Source: Clostridia bacterium (GTDB lineage Bacteria; Bacillota; Sulfobacillia; SLMV01). Taken from it: a stretch of DNA of 14,188 bases. Below, one piece after another: positions 6,892-14,072 of the stretch. Position 1 is the first letter of the stretch. The number at the start of each line of letters is the position of its first letter. The notes under the pieces were generated by a model that was not told where the DNA came from, did not search any database, and was given only the letters and a program-made list of their open reading frames with translations. The position numbers and the translations under genes are program-made. The stretch is from the NCBI GenBank assembly GCA_007136565.1, contig SLGS01000004.1:1-14188 (forward strand). Reading direction: 5' to 3'.

Positions 6892-7866
6892 ATGGTGAAA
6901 AAGATGAAGTTGCTGTTTTTCGGAGCCGGTGTCTTGGGCAGTCTGTACGCCGCTCGATTGCACGAAGCGGGACACGACGTGACCCTCCTCGCCCGCGGTT
7001 CGCGCTATCGGGATCTAAAAGAACGCGGCGTCGTGCTGGAAGCCTTCGATAGCGGCGAGACCACCCGGACCTTCGTGCCCGTCGTAGATACCATGCCAAC
7101 CGAAGAACCCTTCGACGCCTGCATAATCCTGGTCCGGGGCGATCAACTCGATGAAGCCCTCGAGGTGCTAAAGCAAAACCCCCACATCGATTGCTACGTT
7201 TCCATGGTAAATGCAGTTACGGGGACACGGGCATTGGTGGACGCCCTGGGGCGAGATCGCGTTGTGCTCGGGCATGCCAATGCCGGGGGTGAGAGGGAGG
7301 GGCATCTCGTACGCTACATGATCTCGCAGGAGATTACCCTGGGGGAACTCCACGGCGAAAGGACCGAGCGCTTAGAGGCCCTGGCCGATGCTTTTCGATC
7401 GGCGGACCTCCCGGTCGTCTTCAGTCGTGATATGGATTCTTGGAAACGCCACCACGTGGCACTGGCGGTTCCCTTCGCCAACGCCCTCTACATGACTGGC
7501 GGGTGTAACTACCGCTTGTCCCACCACCGGGAGGCGCTTCGCCTTTGCCTCGATGGAATCCGGGAAGGTTTTAGGGCACTTCGCACCATGGATTTTCCCG
7601 TGGAACCCCCTAAACTCCGGTGGGTCTTTGCCCTACCCAATGCCATCCTCATCCCACTATTCGCGCGCATCCTACGCCTACCGGTGGCCGACATAGGGAT
7701 GGCCCGCCACGCGCGAAACGCGCGGGACGAGATGGCGGAGCTGGGCGCGGAATTGGATGCCCTAATCGCTACCACGGGCGCGACGACCCCGGCCCTGGAT
7801 GCCCTGAGACCCTATGCCGATCCCTCGCTGCCGCTGGCTGTCGAGGAAGACGGGGACTCATTATAA
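6892..7866 (+). CDS. Ketopantoate reductase (PanE/ApbA) family dehydrogenase, probably not true PanE
   Basis: The 324-residue product has an N-terminal Rossmann fold for NAD(P) with GAGVLG (11-16) and TLLARGSR (31-38), and a C-terminal helical dimer/substrate domain (about 178-315). True PanE reduces 2-dehydropantoate to pantoate for coenzyme A. In this protein the usual VK..Q segment reads ILVRGDQLDEAL (79-90), Arg in place of Lys, and the catalytic-lysine region reads SWKRHHVALAVPFANALY (183-200), with Lys185 as the likely acid. The NYRLSHHREAL and C-terminal MARHARNARDEMAEL (270-284) match a paralogous clade of unknown substrate that I recall from Actinobacteria. The ATG at 6892 has GGGAGTGAG close upstream. 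The next gene follows after fifteen bases at most and is probably co-translated. Confidence 0.85.
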   Translation: MVKKMKLLFFGAGVLGSLYAARLHEAGHDVTLLARGSRYRDLKERGVVLEAFDSGETTRTFVPVVDTMPTEEPFDACIILVRGDQLDEALEVLKQNPHIDCYVSMVNAVTGTRALVDALGRDRVVLGHANAGGEREGHLVRYMISQEITLGELHGERTERLEALADAFRSADLPVVFSRDMDSWKRHHVALAVPFANALYMTGGCNYRLSHHREALRLCLDGIREGFRALRTMDFPVEPPKLRWVFALPNAILIPLFARILRLPVADIGMARHARNARDEMAELGAELDALIATTGATTPALDALRPYADPSLPLAVEEDGDSL

Positions 7867-7881
7867 GGGAGGATGAGTGAC

Positions 7882-8217
7882 TTGTCTTCTTCATCAAGTC
7901 ATAACCCCGGGCCTCGAGAACGCGGGCGGATCAATCCCGACAAATACGAAAAAGCGACGGGAGCGAGGATTCGATATCACTGGCGAATCCGGATCCGAAC
8001 CGCCGCGCACATGGATAGCTGGTTGCGAGAATGCTTCGGAAGCCTGCACATCGCCCACGAGGAGGGCGGAACCTCCATTATCTGGGGTGATCTCGTCGAC
8101 CTTCCGCAGGTATACGGCGTCATTTTGCAGATGAGAGACTCGCACATCGAGCTCCTTTCGCTCCGAACGGAAAGGGTGACCGATGACCGGCAACGAGGGG
8201 ACCGCACTTCGGGGTGA
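7882..8217 (+). CDS. Small conserved hypothetical protein coupled to the upstream dehydrogenase
   Basis: The product is about 111 residues. Its core (about residues 30-90) reads as two strands and helices: a strand (RYHWRIRIRT), MDSWLRECFGSLHIAHEEGGTSIIWGDL split over a turn, then VYGVILQMRDSHIELLSLRTE. This resembles a small family I recall from Actinobacteria and Chloroflexi in which a strand with I.HE..GTT..G is followed by D..ALYG.L..IRD....LLS. Its function is unknown. TTG at 7882 is chosen because GGGAGG (7867-7872) lies nine bases upstream; ATG at 7873 abuts that SD. The SD overlaps the region just after the upstream TAA, so translation is probably coupled. The first 20 residues and the tail are polar and probably disordered. 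An NTF2 or ACT-like fold is possible but unproven. Confidence 0.65.
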   Translation: MSSSSSHNPGPRERGRINPDKYEKATGARIRYHWRIRIRTAAHMDSWLRECFGSLHIAHEEGGTSIIWGDLVDLPQVYGVILQMRDSHIELLSLRTERVTDDRQRGDRTSG

Positions 8218-8515
8218 TCGAGACGGGGCATCGTGCAGGATGGGATAATCCGGGGATGCGGGTGCCCGGGGGGATCATCGATGTCCCCGGGAAGACTCGG
8301 GATAGATCATCGCAAGGCAAAACTCTCTCGCTTACTCGGCCTGCGAGCGACTTGGAGAGTGTATCGGCACCAATCGATCCATGAAGCCCTTACCTGCTTT
8401 CAGGACATCTTTCGGGAGGCGTGGCACGTCCTACTTCGGGGCTTGTGATAGGAAGTTGCAAGGGCGAAAGACCGGCCGGATGGAACAACGGCAAGAGTAC
8501 GGGAGGATCCAAAGG
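8218..8515. other. 298-base gap before the hydrolase, with a GC hairpin
   Basis: CCCGGGG (8265-8271) pairs with CCCCGGG (8285-8291) around a 13-base loop; it lies about 50 bases past the end of the preceding two-gene unit and may end its transcript, though no T-run follows. A 71-codon plus-strand frame (8233-8448, possible ATG at 8281 behind a G-run) reads partly protein-like (for example RLLGLRATWRVYRHQSIHEAL) but has no firm SD and no recognised family. I do not annotate it as a gene. Confidence 0.35.
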
Positions 8516-9751
8516 ATGCAAAGATACGAGAAACTCCGCGACCCCGACGTTCCCAGGGCAAACCTGGGCAAGTATAAGCGCGAGCGCATCATCTACAGAT
8601 TCAAGGATGTGCACATGGACCTGAATATCGTGCATCTGTTGTGGCAGCAAAGTGGCGGTGGAAGTGATGCGGCGGAAATATGGGCGGCGACCTCGCGGAT
8701 GAAGAAAAGGGACAGGGACAGCTGGAATCGAGAATTCAAAGCCCTGGGCGAACGGATAGAAGCAATGGCCCGGGAATCCCTGGTAGGGGGGCATCGGGTA
8801 AGTGCCAGGGAAACTTTCTTCAGGGCCTCCAGCTATTTTGGTACCGCCGGTTGCCGGGACCAACAGGTCCGTTGCTTTCGGGCCGCGGGCGAAATGGAAG
8901 ATCCGCCTCTCGAACCGGTCAAGATACCCTTCGAAGGAACCCATTTACCCGGGTATTTTGCAAAGGCGGCCGACGGTGATGAAGAGAGGAAAACCCTGAT
9001 CGTAATCGGGGGAGGCGACACCATCCTCGAGGACCTTTACTTCATCGCCGGACCGGCGGGCAGAGCGAGGGGCTATAACGTGTTCGTGGTGGAAATGCCC
9101 GGCCAGGGGGCAACCGTCAGGGATGGTTTGGTCATGCGACCCGATACCGAAGTTCCCATGAAGGCCATAGTGGATTACGCGTTGGAAAGACCCGATGTGC
9201 ACCCGGAGAAGCTCGCCGCCATGGGGCTAAGCTGGGGCGGATACATGGTGCCGAGGGCGGCCTGCTTCGAAAAGCGGTTAAATGCCATTGTCGCCAACAG
9301 CTTCATCCCCGACGGCCACATATGGATGACCGAGATCTCACCCTTTGGTCTCATCGCCAGGCTGGAAGGAACTATCCTGTTTCCCTTGATCAAGCTGCTC
9401 CTGGGGTCGAGCATGATGCCCCGGCTGGAGAGCATACAACAGAAGTGGGGCGCCCGGAATATGAAACACTTCGTAGAGCTCAGCCGAAACTTCTACCTGG
9501 ACCCCCGGTTGATCGAGTGCCCGACCCTTTTGCTGGACGGAGAAACCGAGAACACCTATTCCAAGGGAGTCGAAATGTTGCAGCAGGTCGCCATGGAGGC
9601 CATATCCCACACGAAAAAGGAACGAATTACCGGGCCCAGGGAAGTCGGTGCCGACGGCCACTGCCTGGTGGCCAACACCAATTTCATGAACCGCGTTACC
9701 TTCGACTGGCTCGATGGTTTGTTCGAGGATGATCTTGATCACCTCGATTGA
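8516..9751 (+). CDS. Alpha/beta hydrolase of the FrsA / Ayg1 type
   Basis: The 411-residue product has an N-terminal helical region (about 1-125, with Trp-rich segments and the typical ARETFFRASSYFGTA at 97-111) followed by an alpha/beta-hydrolase core. The nucleophile elbow is GLSWGG (237-242, Ser239), the likely acid is Asp341 in LLLDGETEN, and the base is His382 in GADGHC. The oxyanion-hole region reads IGGGDTILEDLYF (164-176). This layout matches polyketide-chain-shortening Ayg1, 2,6-dihydroxypseudooxynicotine hydrolase and FrsA-like proteins, which break C-C or ester bonds. The substrate is unknown. The ATG at 8516 is chosen because GGGAGG (8501-8506) lies nine bases upstream; the frame is open back to 8381 but that part looks non-coding. 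It stands alone on its strand, 300 bases after its neighbour. Confidence 0.88.
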   Translation: MQRYEKLRDPDVPRANLGKYKRERIIYRFKDVHMDLNIVHLLWQQSGGGSDAAEIWAATSRMKKRDRDSWNREFKALGERIEAMARESLVGGHRVSARETFFRASSYFGTAGCRDQQVRCFRAAGEMEDPPLEPVKIPFEGTHLPGYFAKAADGDEERKTLIVIGGGDTILEDLYFIAGPAGRARGYNVFVVEMPGQGATVRDGLVMRPDTEVPMKAIVDYALERPDVHPEKLAAMGLSWGGYMVPRAACFEKRLNAIVANSFIPDGHIWMTEISPFGLIARLEGTILFPLIKLLLGSSMMPRLESIQQKWGARNMKHFVELSRNFYLDPRLIECPTLLLDGETENTYSKGVEMLQQVAMEAISHTKKERITGPREVGADGHCLVANTNFMNRVTFDWLDGLFEDDLDHLD

Positions 9752-10215
9752 ATCGGAACTAGTCGGCTGTTCCCGGGCCGATTATTTCCCTGTGATCAGC
9801 AAGGGCAAAAGTGCTTGGGCGGACGCCAAGGCCCCGTCGGATGCAATCACCGGTGACGGAATGACCCGCTTTTCGCGTCGAGCCCGGAGCCGAATAATTG
9901 GGGGCAACCAATTTGAAATACAGGCGAACTACAAGTCCACCCCGGGCGGATCCCTCTGCCATTCCATGATGGTCAAGCGGGAGCTCGGGGTGCCGCTTTC
10001 AAATGTTGTCGGGTGTAAAGGCACTCCCCGCTGTCCCGGGCATGGTCAACCAGGGTCGTGTGTGCCCAATCCGGAAAGGCCTCCGCCCGGTCGCACGGGG
10101 ACTCGTAATGGTAGAAGTTCTCTGGCAATTCCCGACGATCTGGAATTTCCTCGTTGTCCTGGTATTCCCGAGGACACCCCATGGACGAACTCTGGATGCC
10201 TTGGGACGGCTGCGA
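9752..10215. other. Gap between the hydrolase and the FAD-oxidoreductase operon
   Basis: This stretch of about 460 bases lies between convergent genes. I see no confident gene. One minus-strand frame is listed separately as a weak candidate. Another frame of the same strand and region also looks partly protein-like (a GPVVLAAVPRHPEF stretch near 10190-10230), so a decayed gene is possible. No repeat or transposase is visible. Confidence 0.4.
9973..10182 (-). CDS. Weak candidate small protein, unknown
   Basis: The frame encodes 69 residues with balanced composition, including an acidic and aromatic middle (ELPENFYHYESPCDRAEAF) and three cysteines. ATG at 10182 has no SD, and the frame is open further upstream through a hairpin. 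Codon use looks moderately coding. It sits downstream of the hairpins that follow the FAD oxidoreductase gene. It may be a fragment of a lost gene or simply a chance open frame in GC-rich DNA. No family recognised. Confidence 0.22.
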   Translation of the reverse strand: MGCPREYQDNEEIPDRRELPENFYHYESPCDRAEAFPDWAHTTLVDHARDSGECLYTRQHLKAAPRAPA

Positions 10216-10249
10216 GGACCACAGGTCCGGTGTGCGTCTAGACGCACAC
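10216..10249 (-). terminator. Tandem hairpins behind the SDR/FAD operon
   Basis: A perfect 20-base palindrome, GTGTGCGTCT/AGACGCACAC (10230-10249), begins 22 bases after the FAD-oxidoreductase stop; one base after it in the direction of transcription is GGACC-TGT-GGTCC (10228-10216). Two stable hairpins behind an operon suggest transcript ending or 3' protection. There is no T-run. The palindrome could equally be a dimeric-protein operator. Confidence 0.4.
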
Positions 10250-10270
10250 GAGCCCTACTGGCGGGCGTCC

Positions 10271-11854
10271 CTATTGACACTTCTTCGCTGCAATCCTCCC
10301 CGTCATTATGGCAGTAGGTCCACCGGCCGGGCTGTAGACCCACTTGCCTGCGGCATAGACATCCGGCAAGGCGGTCTTCACCGAATTTGCCATATTGAAC
10401 ATGCTGGTAACGGCCGGGATATTCCCCTCGAAGGACCAGCCGACGATAGAGCCTTCCGAACTGCCAACTCGCTCATAGATGGACCAAGGTGTAGTGGAAA
10501 AACTAAAGAGCACCTTGTCCCCGATATCGGGGTAGATGCCCGAAGAAATGGTCGCAATGAACAACTCTTCAAGCCTACTCTTAAACTCGTCGTACCAGCC
10601 TCGTTCGCGAATTCGGCTGGTCAGCGTATAGTCAAAAAGTGTACTGATTATGATGCCCGTTTTGCCCGGAGGTGCTGCGTCGGGATCGCGAAGCGCGGGT
10701 ATCGATATCTCAAAGGTGTTGAAGCGACAGAACTTTTCCAACCAAGCATAAAGGGCCTCCTCTTGAACCGTATCCCAATCCTGCAATAGGGATTGAAGCT
10801 CGGTGGTATGCACCGTCCCCAGGCCTCGGCGGTTAGGGGTGTAAAACACGTGCCCGCTGGCCTTATCTCGGAAAAACTCCGGCGGCAAGTCCACCCCGAG
10901 AAACACCGAGAACACCGATTCAGCGCCCCGGGAGGCGAGTATCGCCTGCTTTTGCGTATTGAATTTGCGCTGAGACCGTCTTGGCATACCCTCATCACTC
11001 GTCATAGTGTAAAGGCCCTTGAGATCTCCAGTCCAAATCATTTTGTGGTATCGATATTCTTTGCCGGCTGAGTCCTTCAGCATCTTATTTTGCGCATCGA
11101 TGTGCACGATTTCCGTCCCTTCAAGCACCTCACCTCCCCGCGCTCCGACGGCCTTGGCCATTTGATCCATGAGAGCGCCCACCCCACCCTTGGGGTAGAT
11201 GTAGTCGTTGTATAGGGCGAAATAGCTCAGGGCAAAAAAGGCCGGGGTTCGTCTGAAGAAATGCTGACCAATAATATCCTTGAGGGACTGATCTGCAGCC
11301 AAGGCGTCCAGATGATCCTCGAAAGGAGTGCTCATCTTGGAAATGCGGTACATCGTTCTCAGGAACTTGAGCATCCACGCTACGACCGAGGGAACCATGG
11401 TCAAGACATTCCGTTTCTCCTTGGAAAACAGGGGATTGTCAACTCCGTATAGGACCTTCATATCCTCAACTATGTCGTGGATGGCCCGGATAATCGCGTC
11501 GACATCATCTTTGCTTTGGGGGTACAGGTCTTTCAATACATCCGCATAGAGGTACAGGCTTTGTTCCCCGTCGATCTTGAGCAGCCTGTCTTCAATCCCC
11601 AGGGTGATGGGGTTGGGCAAGATCTCAATGTCCAAGTCAAATTCCTTTATGAGAGGTCTTACGAGGCCTGCGTTAACCAGACCCCGTGCTCCGGATTCAA
11701 AGCGGAAGCCGTCCCGTTCAAAGGAGTTCATAAGACCGCCGAATTCTGCGTTCTTTTCAATCAAGAGCACATCCTTGCCCTTATGAACGAGACTCAAAGC
11801 AGCAGTCAAGCCTGCGATGCCGCCGCCAACTACAATAACGTCCTTTTGGATCAC
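10271..11854 (-). CDS. FAD-dependent oxidoreductase, phytoene desaturase / carotenoid isomerase-like
   Basis: The 527-residue product begins with the dinucleotide-binding motif VVGGGIAGLTAALSL (8-22), the acidic strand end LLIEKN (30-35, Glu33) and EFGGLMNSF (37-45) typical of CrtI/CrtISO/retinol-saturase proteins. A C-terminal FAD motif is recognisable in LPDVYAAGKWVYSPAGGP and TAIMTGRIAA. Length fits the family (about 490-530). Relatives desaturate, saturate or isomerise isoprenoid or other lipid chains. The substrate is not known. The start is GTG, and its GTGA overlaps the stop of the upstream SDR by four bases, so the two genes are translationally coupled. They probably act on one substrate in sequence. 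A membrane association is likely. Base composition is lower in GC than the left two-thirds of the window. Confidence 0.88.
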   Translation of the reverse strand: MIQKDVIVVGGGIAGLTAALSLVHKGKDVLLIEKNAEFGGLMNSFERDGFRFESGARGLVNAGLVRPLIKEFDLDIEILPNPITLGIEDRLLKIDGEQSLYLYADVLKDLYPQSKDDVDAIIRAIHDIVEDMKVLYGVDNPLFSKEKRNVLTMVPSVVAWMLKFLRTMYRISKMSTPFEDHLDALAADQSLKDIIGQHFFRRTPAFFALSYFALYNDYIYPKGGVGALMDQMAKAVGARGGEVLEGTEIVHIDAQNKMLKDSAGKEYRYHKMIWTGDLKGLYTMTSDEGMPRRSQRKFNTQKQAILASRGAESVFSVFLGVDLPPEFFRDKASGHVFYTPNRRGLGTVHTTELQSLLQDWDTVQEEALYAWLEKFCRFNTFEISIPALRDPDAAPPGKTGIIISTLFDYTLTSRIRERGWYDEFKSRLEELFIATISSGIYPDIGDKVLFSFSTTPWSIYERVGSSEGSIVGWSFEGNIPAVTSMFNMANSVKTALPDVYAAGKWVYSPAGGPTAIMTGRIAAKKCQ

Positions 11855-12813
11855 AGTTCTACACCCTTTTGATTCAATAGTTCTCCGGTTCTCTTCCAGA
11901 GTGCCTCCGCTGCCTCCATATCGTTAGCCGGAGGCGTCAGTTTCTCTTCTACCGTCATATGAAAATATCTATCGGTGGTATCCGCGACTTCAGGGGATGT
12001 CCCAAGATAGTACAAGGCCTCGGCGGAATCTTCTGGAGAGCCCGAGTATCTGTCGACCACGTGCCTCTTGAACCATTGGTACAAGCGCCCATTATCCTTT
12101 CCAGACTCCGTCCTGACCATCCCAGGATGCATCGCGTTAATGGTCACGTCGTACGCCGCCAGCTCCCGGGAGAGGATGTGCATAGATAGAACTTGCGCCA
12201 GCTTGGCGGCTCCATAAGCCTTAATGCCGGAATACCGCCGTTTCTTCCACTGCAAATCCTCGAGATCCAATCCCCACGCTGCAAAACGATATGCCTCTGA
12301 ATTGACAAGGACTATCCTTCCAGTCCTGTCTCGCCGATATTTTGGCATGAGCATCCTGGTAATAATGAGGGGACAAAGATAGTGGACCGCAAAACCAACC
12401 TCCAGCCCCTCTGGAGTTTCTTTGCGAGATTCGAAGTATGCACCCGCGTTGTGGATCAATACATCTATCGGTCTTTCGAGGGACAGGAGATACTGCCCAA
12501 CTCGCTGTATATCGGCCATGAGCGCCAAGTCCGCAATGACGCATTCTACCAGGGCACCGAAGTCTTCGGCGATTTCCCTGCGAACCCTCTCTGACTTCTC
12601 CGGATTCCTGTTAATCATGATTATGTCAGAACCCATAGAAGCGTACTTACGGGCGGTATAATAGCCGATACCTGCAGTAGCACCGGTTATGACAACCAGC
12701 TTACCCCGGAACGGCTCCGTGTTTCGCCTGGGATGTCGTTTCATGTTGCGAATCATTGCGAAAACATTTGACCACTTGTACTGGGCCCAATACTTTCTTC
12801 TCGCTGAGTTCAT
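11851..12813 (-). CDS. Short-chain dehydrogenase/reductase (retinol-dehydrogenase/WWOX-like)
   Basis: The 320-residue product has about 35 extra N-terminal residues, basic and partly aromatic (KYWAQYKWSNVF), then a classical SDR fold. Motifs are VITGATAGIG (41-50, NAD(P) binding), IADLA (93-97), HNAGA (121-125), catalytic Ser172 (VNSEAY), and Tyr200...Lys204 in YGAAK, with HPGMVRT (229-235). The Asn of the N-S-Y-K tetrad reads His144 (FAVHYLCP). It probably oxidises or reduces a hydroxyl or keto group of a lipid-like compound. The ATG at 12813 has AAGGA about ten bases upstream. It is the first gene of a two-gene unit with the FAD oxidoreductase (GTGA overlap). A promoter at 12908-12936 fits. 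The extra N-terminus could be a membrane-surface helix. Confidence 0.9.
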   Translation of the reverse strand: MNSARRKYWAQYKWSNVFAMIRNMKRHPRRNTEPFRGKLVVITGATAGIGYYTARKYASMGSDIIMINRNPEKSERVRREIAEDFGALVECVIADLALMADIQRVGQYLLSLERPIDVLIHNAGAYFESRKETPEGLEVGFAVHYLCPLIITRMLMPKYRRDRTGRIVLVNSEAYRFAAWGLDLEDLQWKKRRYSGIKAYGAAKLAQVLSMHILSRELAAYDVTINAMHPGMVRTESGKDNGRLYQWFKRHVVDRYSGSPEDSAEALYYLGTSPEVADTTDRYFHMTVEEKLTPPANDMEAAEALWKRTGELLNQKGVEL

Positions 12814-12907
12814 TGTGAACTAGTCCTTTACGCACTCTTCCCGTGAATCGCACAGCCACAATAAACGGAATGAGGCATCTTTACCATTGAGGATACTACT
12901 TGTTGCC

Positions 12908-12936
12908 ATTGTAGGGTAACGGGTTTTGTGGTTCAA
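12908..12936 (-). promoter_or_regulatory. Sigma-70-type promoter of the SDR/FAD operon
   Basis: On the minus strand TTGAAC (12936-12931) and TACAAT (12913-12908) are separated by exactly 17 bases, matching the -35/-10 consensus at 4/6 and 5/6. Transcription would start near 12900, about 88 bases before the SDR ATG. The -35 reaches the first base of the divergent DUF2269 gene if that gene starts at 12936. For the divergent gene only a weak GATACT (12892-12897) is seen. Confidence 0.55.
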
Positions 12937-13544
12937 TGTTTGTTATGAAGACAAGATATATTCTGGTCGCGTTTTTGGCCATTATGGCAGGAATCATTGG
13001 CTTTGCCGCCATATTTCAAGAGACCTTCATCGCTCTCTTGAGACATCCGACCGTCTACGGTCATGCCCGCTTTTTCCACATTGCGCCGGCAACGTTATTC
13101 TTCGCCAACGCAGTGGTCGGTATATTATGGGAACAGCGAAGCCTTGCCTCCGGAAATAAAGAAGTCATCCTGCATACCTATAGGACCGTAGCTTTCTTGG
13201 ACTCCCGTCTTTCGTCACCCCTTATCATACTTTCGGTACTGGGGGGACTTTCCCTAAGCTACAATACTGGAGAATTGTGGGAGATTGGCTGGCTTTCGGC
13301 GAGTTTCCTAATCTTCATGTTGTCCGGTGCCTTCTGGACAATTAGTGACATTCCAACCCAGTACAAGATAAGACGGCTCATATCCAGCCTCGAACCGGAA
13401 GATCAAACACTTCCCGATGAACTGATCCGCCTCATAAAACTGCGTTGGTGGGTCAGCATGGCTGGCGTTCTCCCCCTCGCCGTTGTCTTTATATTGATGG
13501 TGTACAAACCGGACATCGCGGCGGTAGCGGACTGGTTCCGATAA
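12936..13544 (+). CDS. DUF2269-family integral membrane protein
   Basis: The 202-residue product has five hydrophobic segments at about residues 8-27, 43-65, 92-107, 115-137 and 172-191. The core matches what I recall of DUF2269: a FFHIAPATLFFANAVVGILWEQRSLASG helix-loop (46-73), a segment with TYRTVAFLDSRLSSPLIILSVLGG (81-104), and SGAFWTISDIPTQYKIRRL (130-148). The conserved His48 and the Trp-rich helix 4 are typical. The function of the family is unknown; a redox-membrane role is often guessed. No good SD precedes ATG at 12936 or the in-frame ATG at 12945; the latter would leave the divergent promoter's -35 outside the gene. It may belong functionally with the divergent SDR/FAD pair, being of the same low-GC composition. 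Confidence 0.85.
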   Translation: MFVMKTRYILVAFLAIMAGIIGFAAIFQETFIALLRHPTVYGHARFFHIAPATLFFANAVVGILWEQRSLASGNKEVILHTYRTVAFLDSRLSSPLIILSVLGGLSLSYNTGELWEIGWLSASFLIFMLSGAFWTISDIPTQYKIRRLISSLEPEDQTLPDELIRLIKLRWWVSMAGVLPLAVVFILMVYKPDIAAVADWFR

Positions 13545-13559
13545 CTGAACGGCTCAAAG

Positions 13560-13961
13560 CTACCATTCCATTGGTTTGATCCTGGTGATGCTCTCCCCGC
13601 GCCACTCGCCCTGAGACTCAATCTTCTCCTTTGCCGATAAGCGGAGGCGCCGCTGTACTTGCGGTAGAGGATCCGCACACCGCCCCGAGCATCTTCAACC
13701 GCGTTCCCGGAGGAACTCGACGGGCAGATCCCTGTGCTCGGCCAGGCGCTCCACGATGACCGACTCCGGACCCACGAGATTATCCCTGCGATCTAGGACC
13801 GCCACTTCCTCGTAGCTGCATACCGCGTCACATTGGAGAGGTGATCCTCCCCTCATCCACGTATAACCATAGTCTGTCCTACCGGCGGTCATGGGTCGGA
13901 CACTGAATACCGATCCCCGGTGGCTTCGAGATCTTCAGCGCGCCAGCGCCCGTGTTGACAT
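13560..13961 (-). pseudogene. Small gene broken by several frameshifts or stops
   Basis: AGGAGG (13974-13969) stands seven bases before ATG at 13961, an excellent start signal, but the frame hits TGA after eight codons. Protein-like stretches then tile the minus strand in successive frames: GALKISKPPGIGIQC and, after a TAG, DRLWLYVDEGRITSP (about 13954-13831); CDAVCSYEEVAVLDRRD...VEFLRERG (about 13833-13698); AVEDARGGVRILYRKYSG (about 13702-13640); and KEKIESQGEWRGESITRIK to TAG at 13562-13560. Joined, they would give a protein of about 130 residues with several cysteines. I recognise no family. Assembly errors would give the same picture. Confidence 0.45.
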
Positions 13962-14072
13962 CAACCAACCTCCTGCTTCCATAGGACCCACTTATCGGAG
14001 GGGAGTGATGGCACTTGATTCAGGGACCCCCACAGCGCCCCTGAGATAATGGTACCTTGGCGGGGTCATTTC
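13962..14072. other. Spacer between two minus-strand genes
   Basis: It holds the SD of the broken gene (13969-13974). On the plus strand GGAGGGG (13998-14004) precedes an ATG at 14008 that opens only 13 codons before TAA, so it is not counted as a gene. Confidence 0.3.

Noticed and set aside
10274..10279. TTGACA matching a -35 box
   Set aside because: It sits at the last codons of the FAD oxidoreductase gene with no -10 at proper spacing on the plus strand.
13695..13697. TGA between two same-frame segments as a selenocysteine codon
   Set aside because: The following segment in that frame is less protein-like than the next frame, and other breaks nearby are true frame changes, so decay explains more.
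13955..13960. TTGACA on the plus strand as a promoter
   Set aside because: No acceptable -10 at 16-18 bases; it overlaps the start codon of the broken minus-strand gene.
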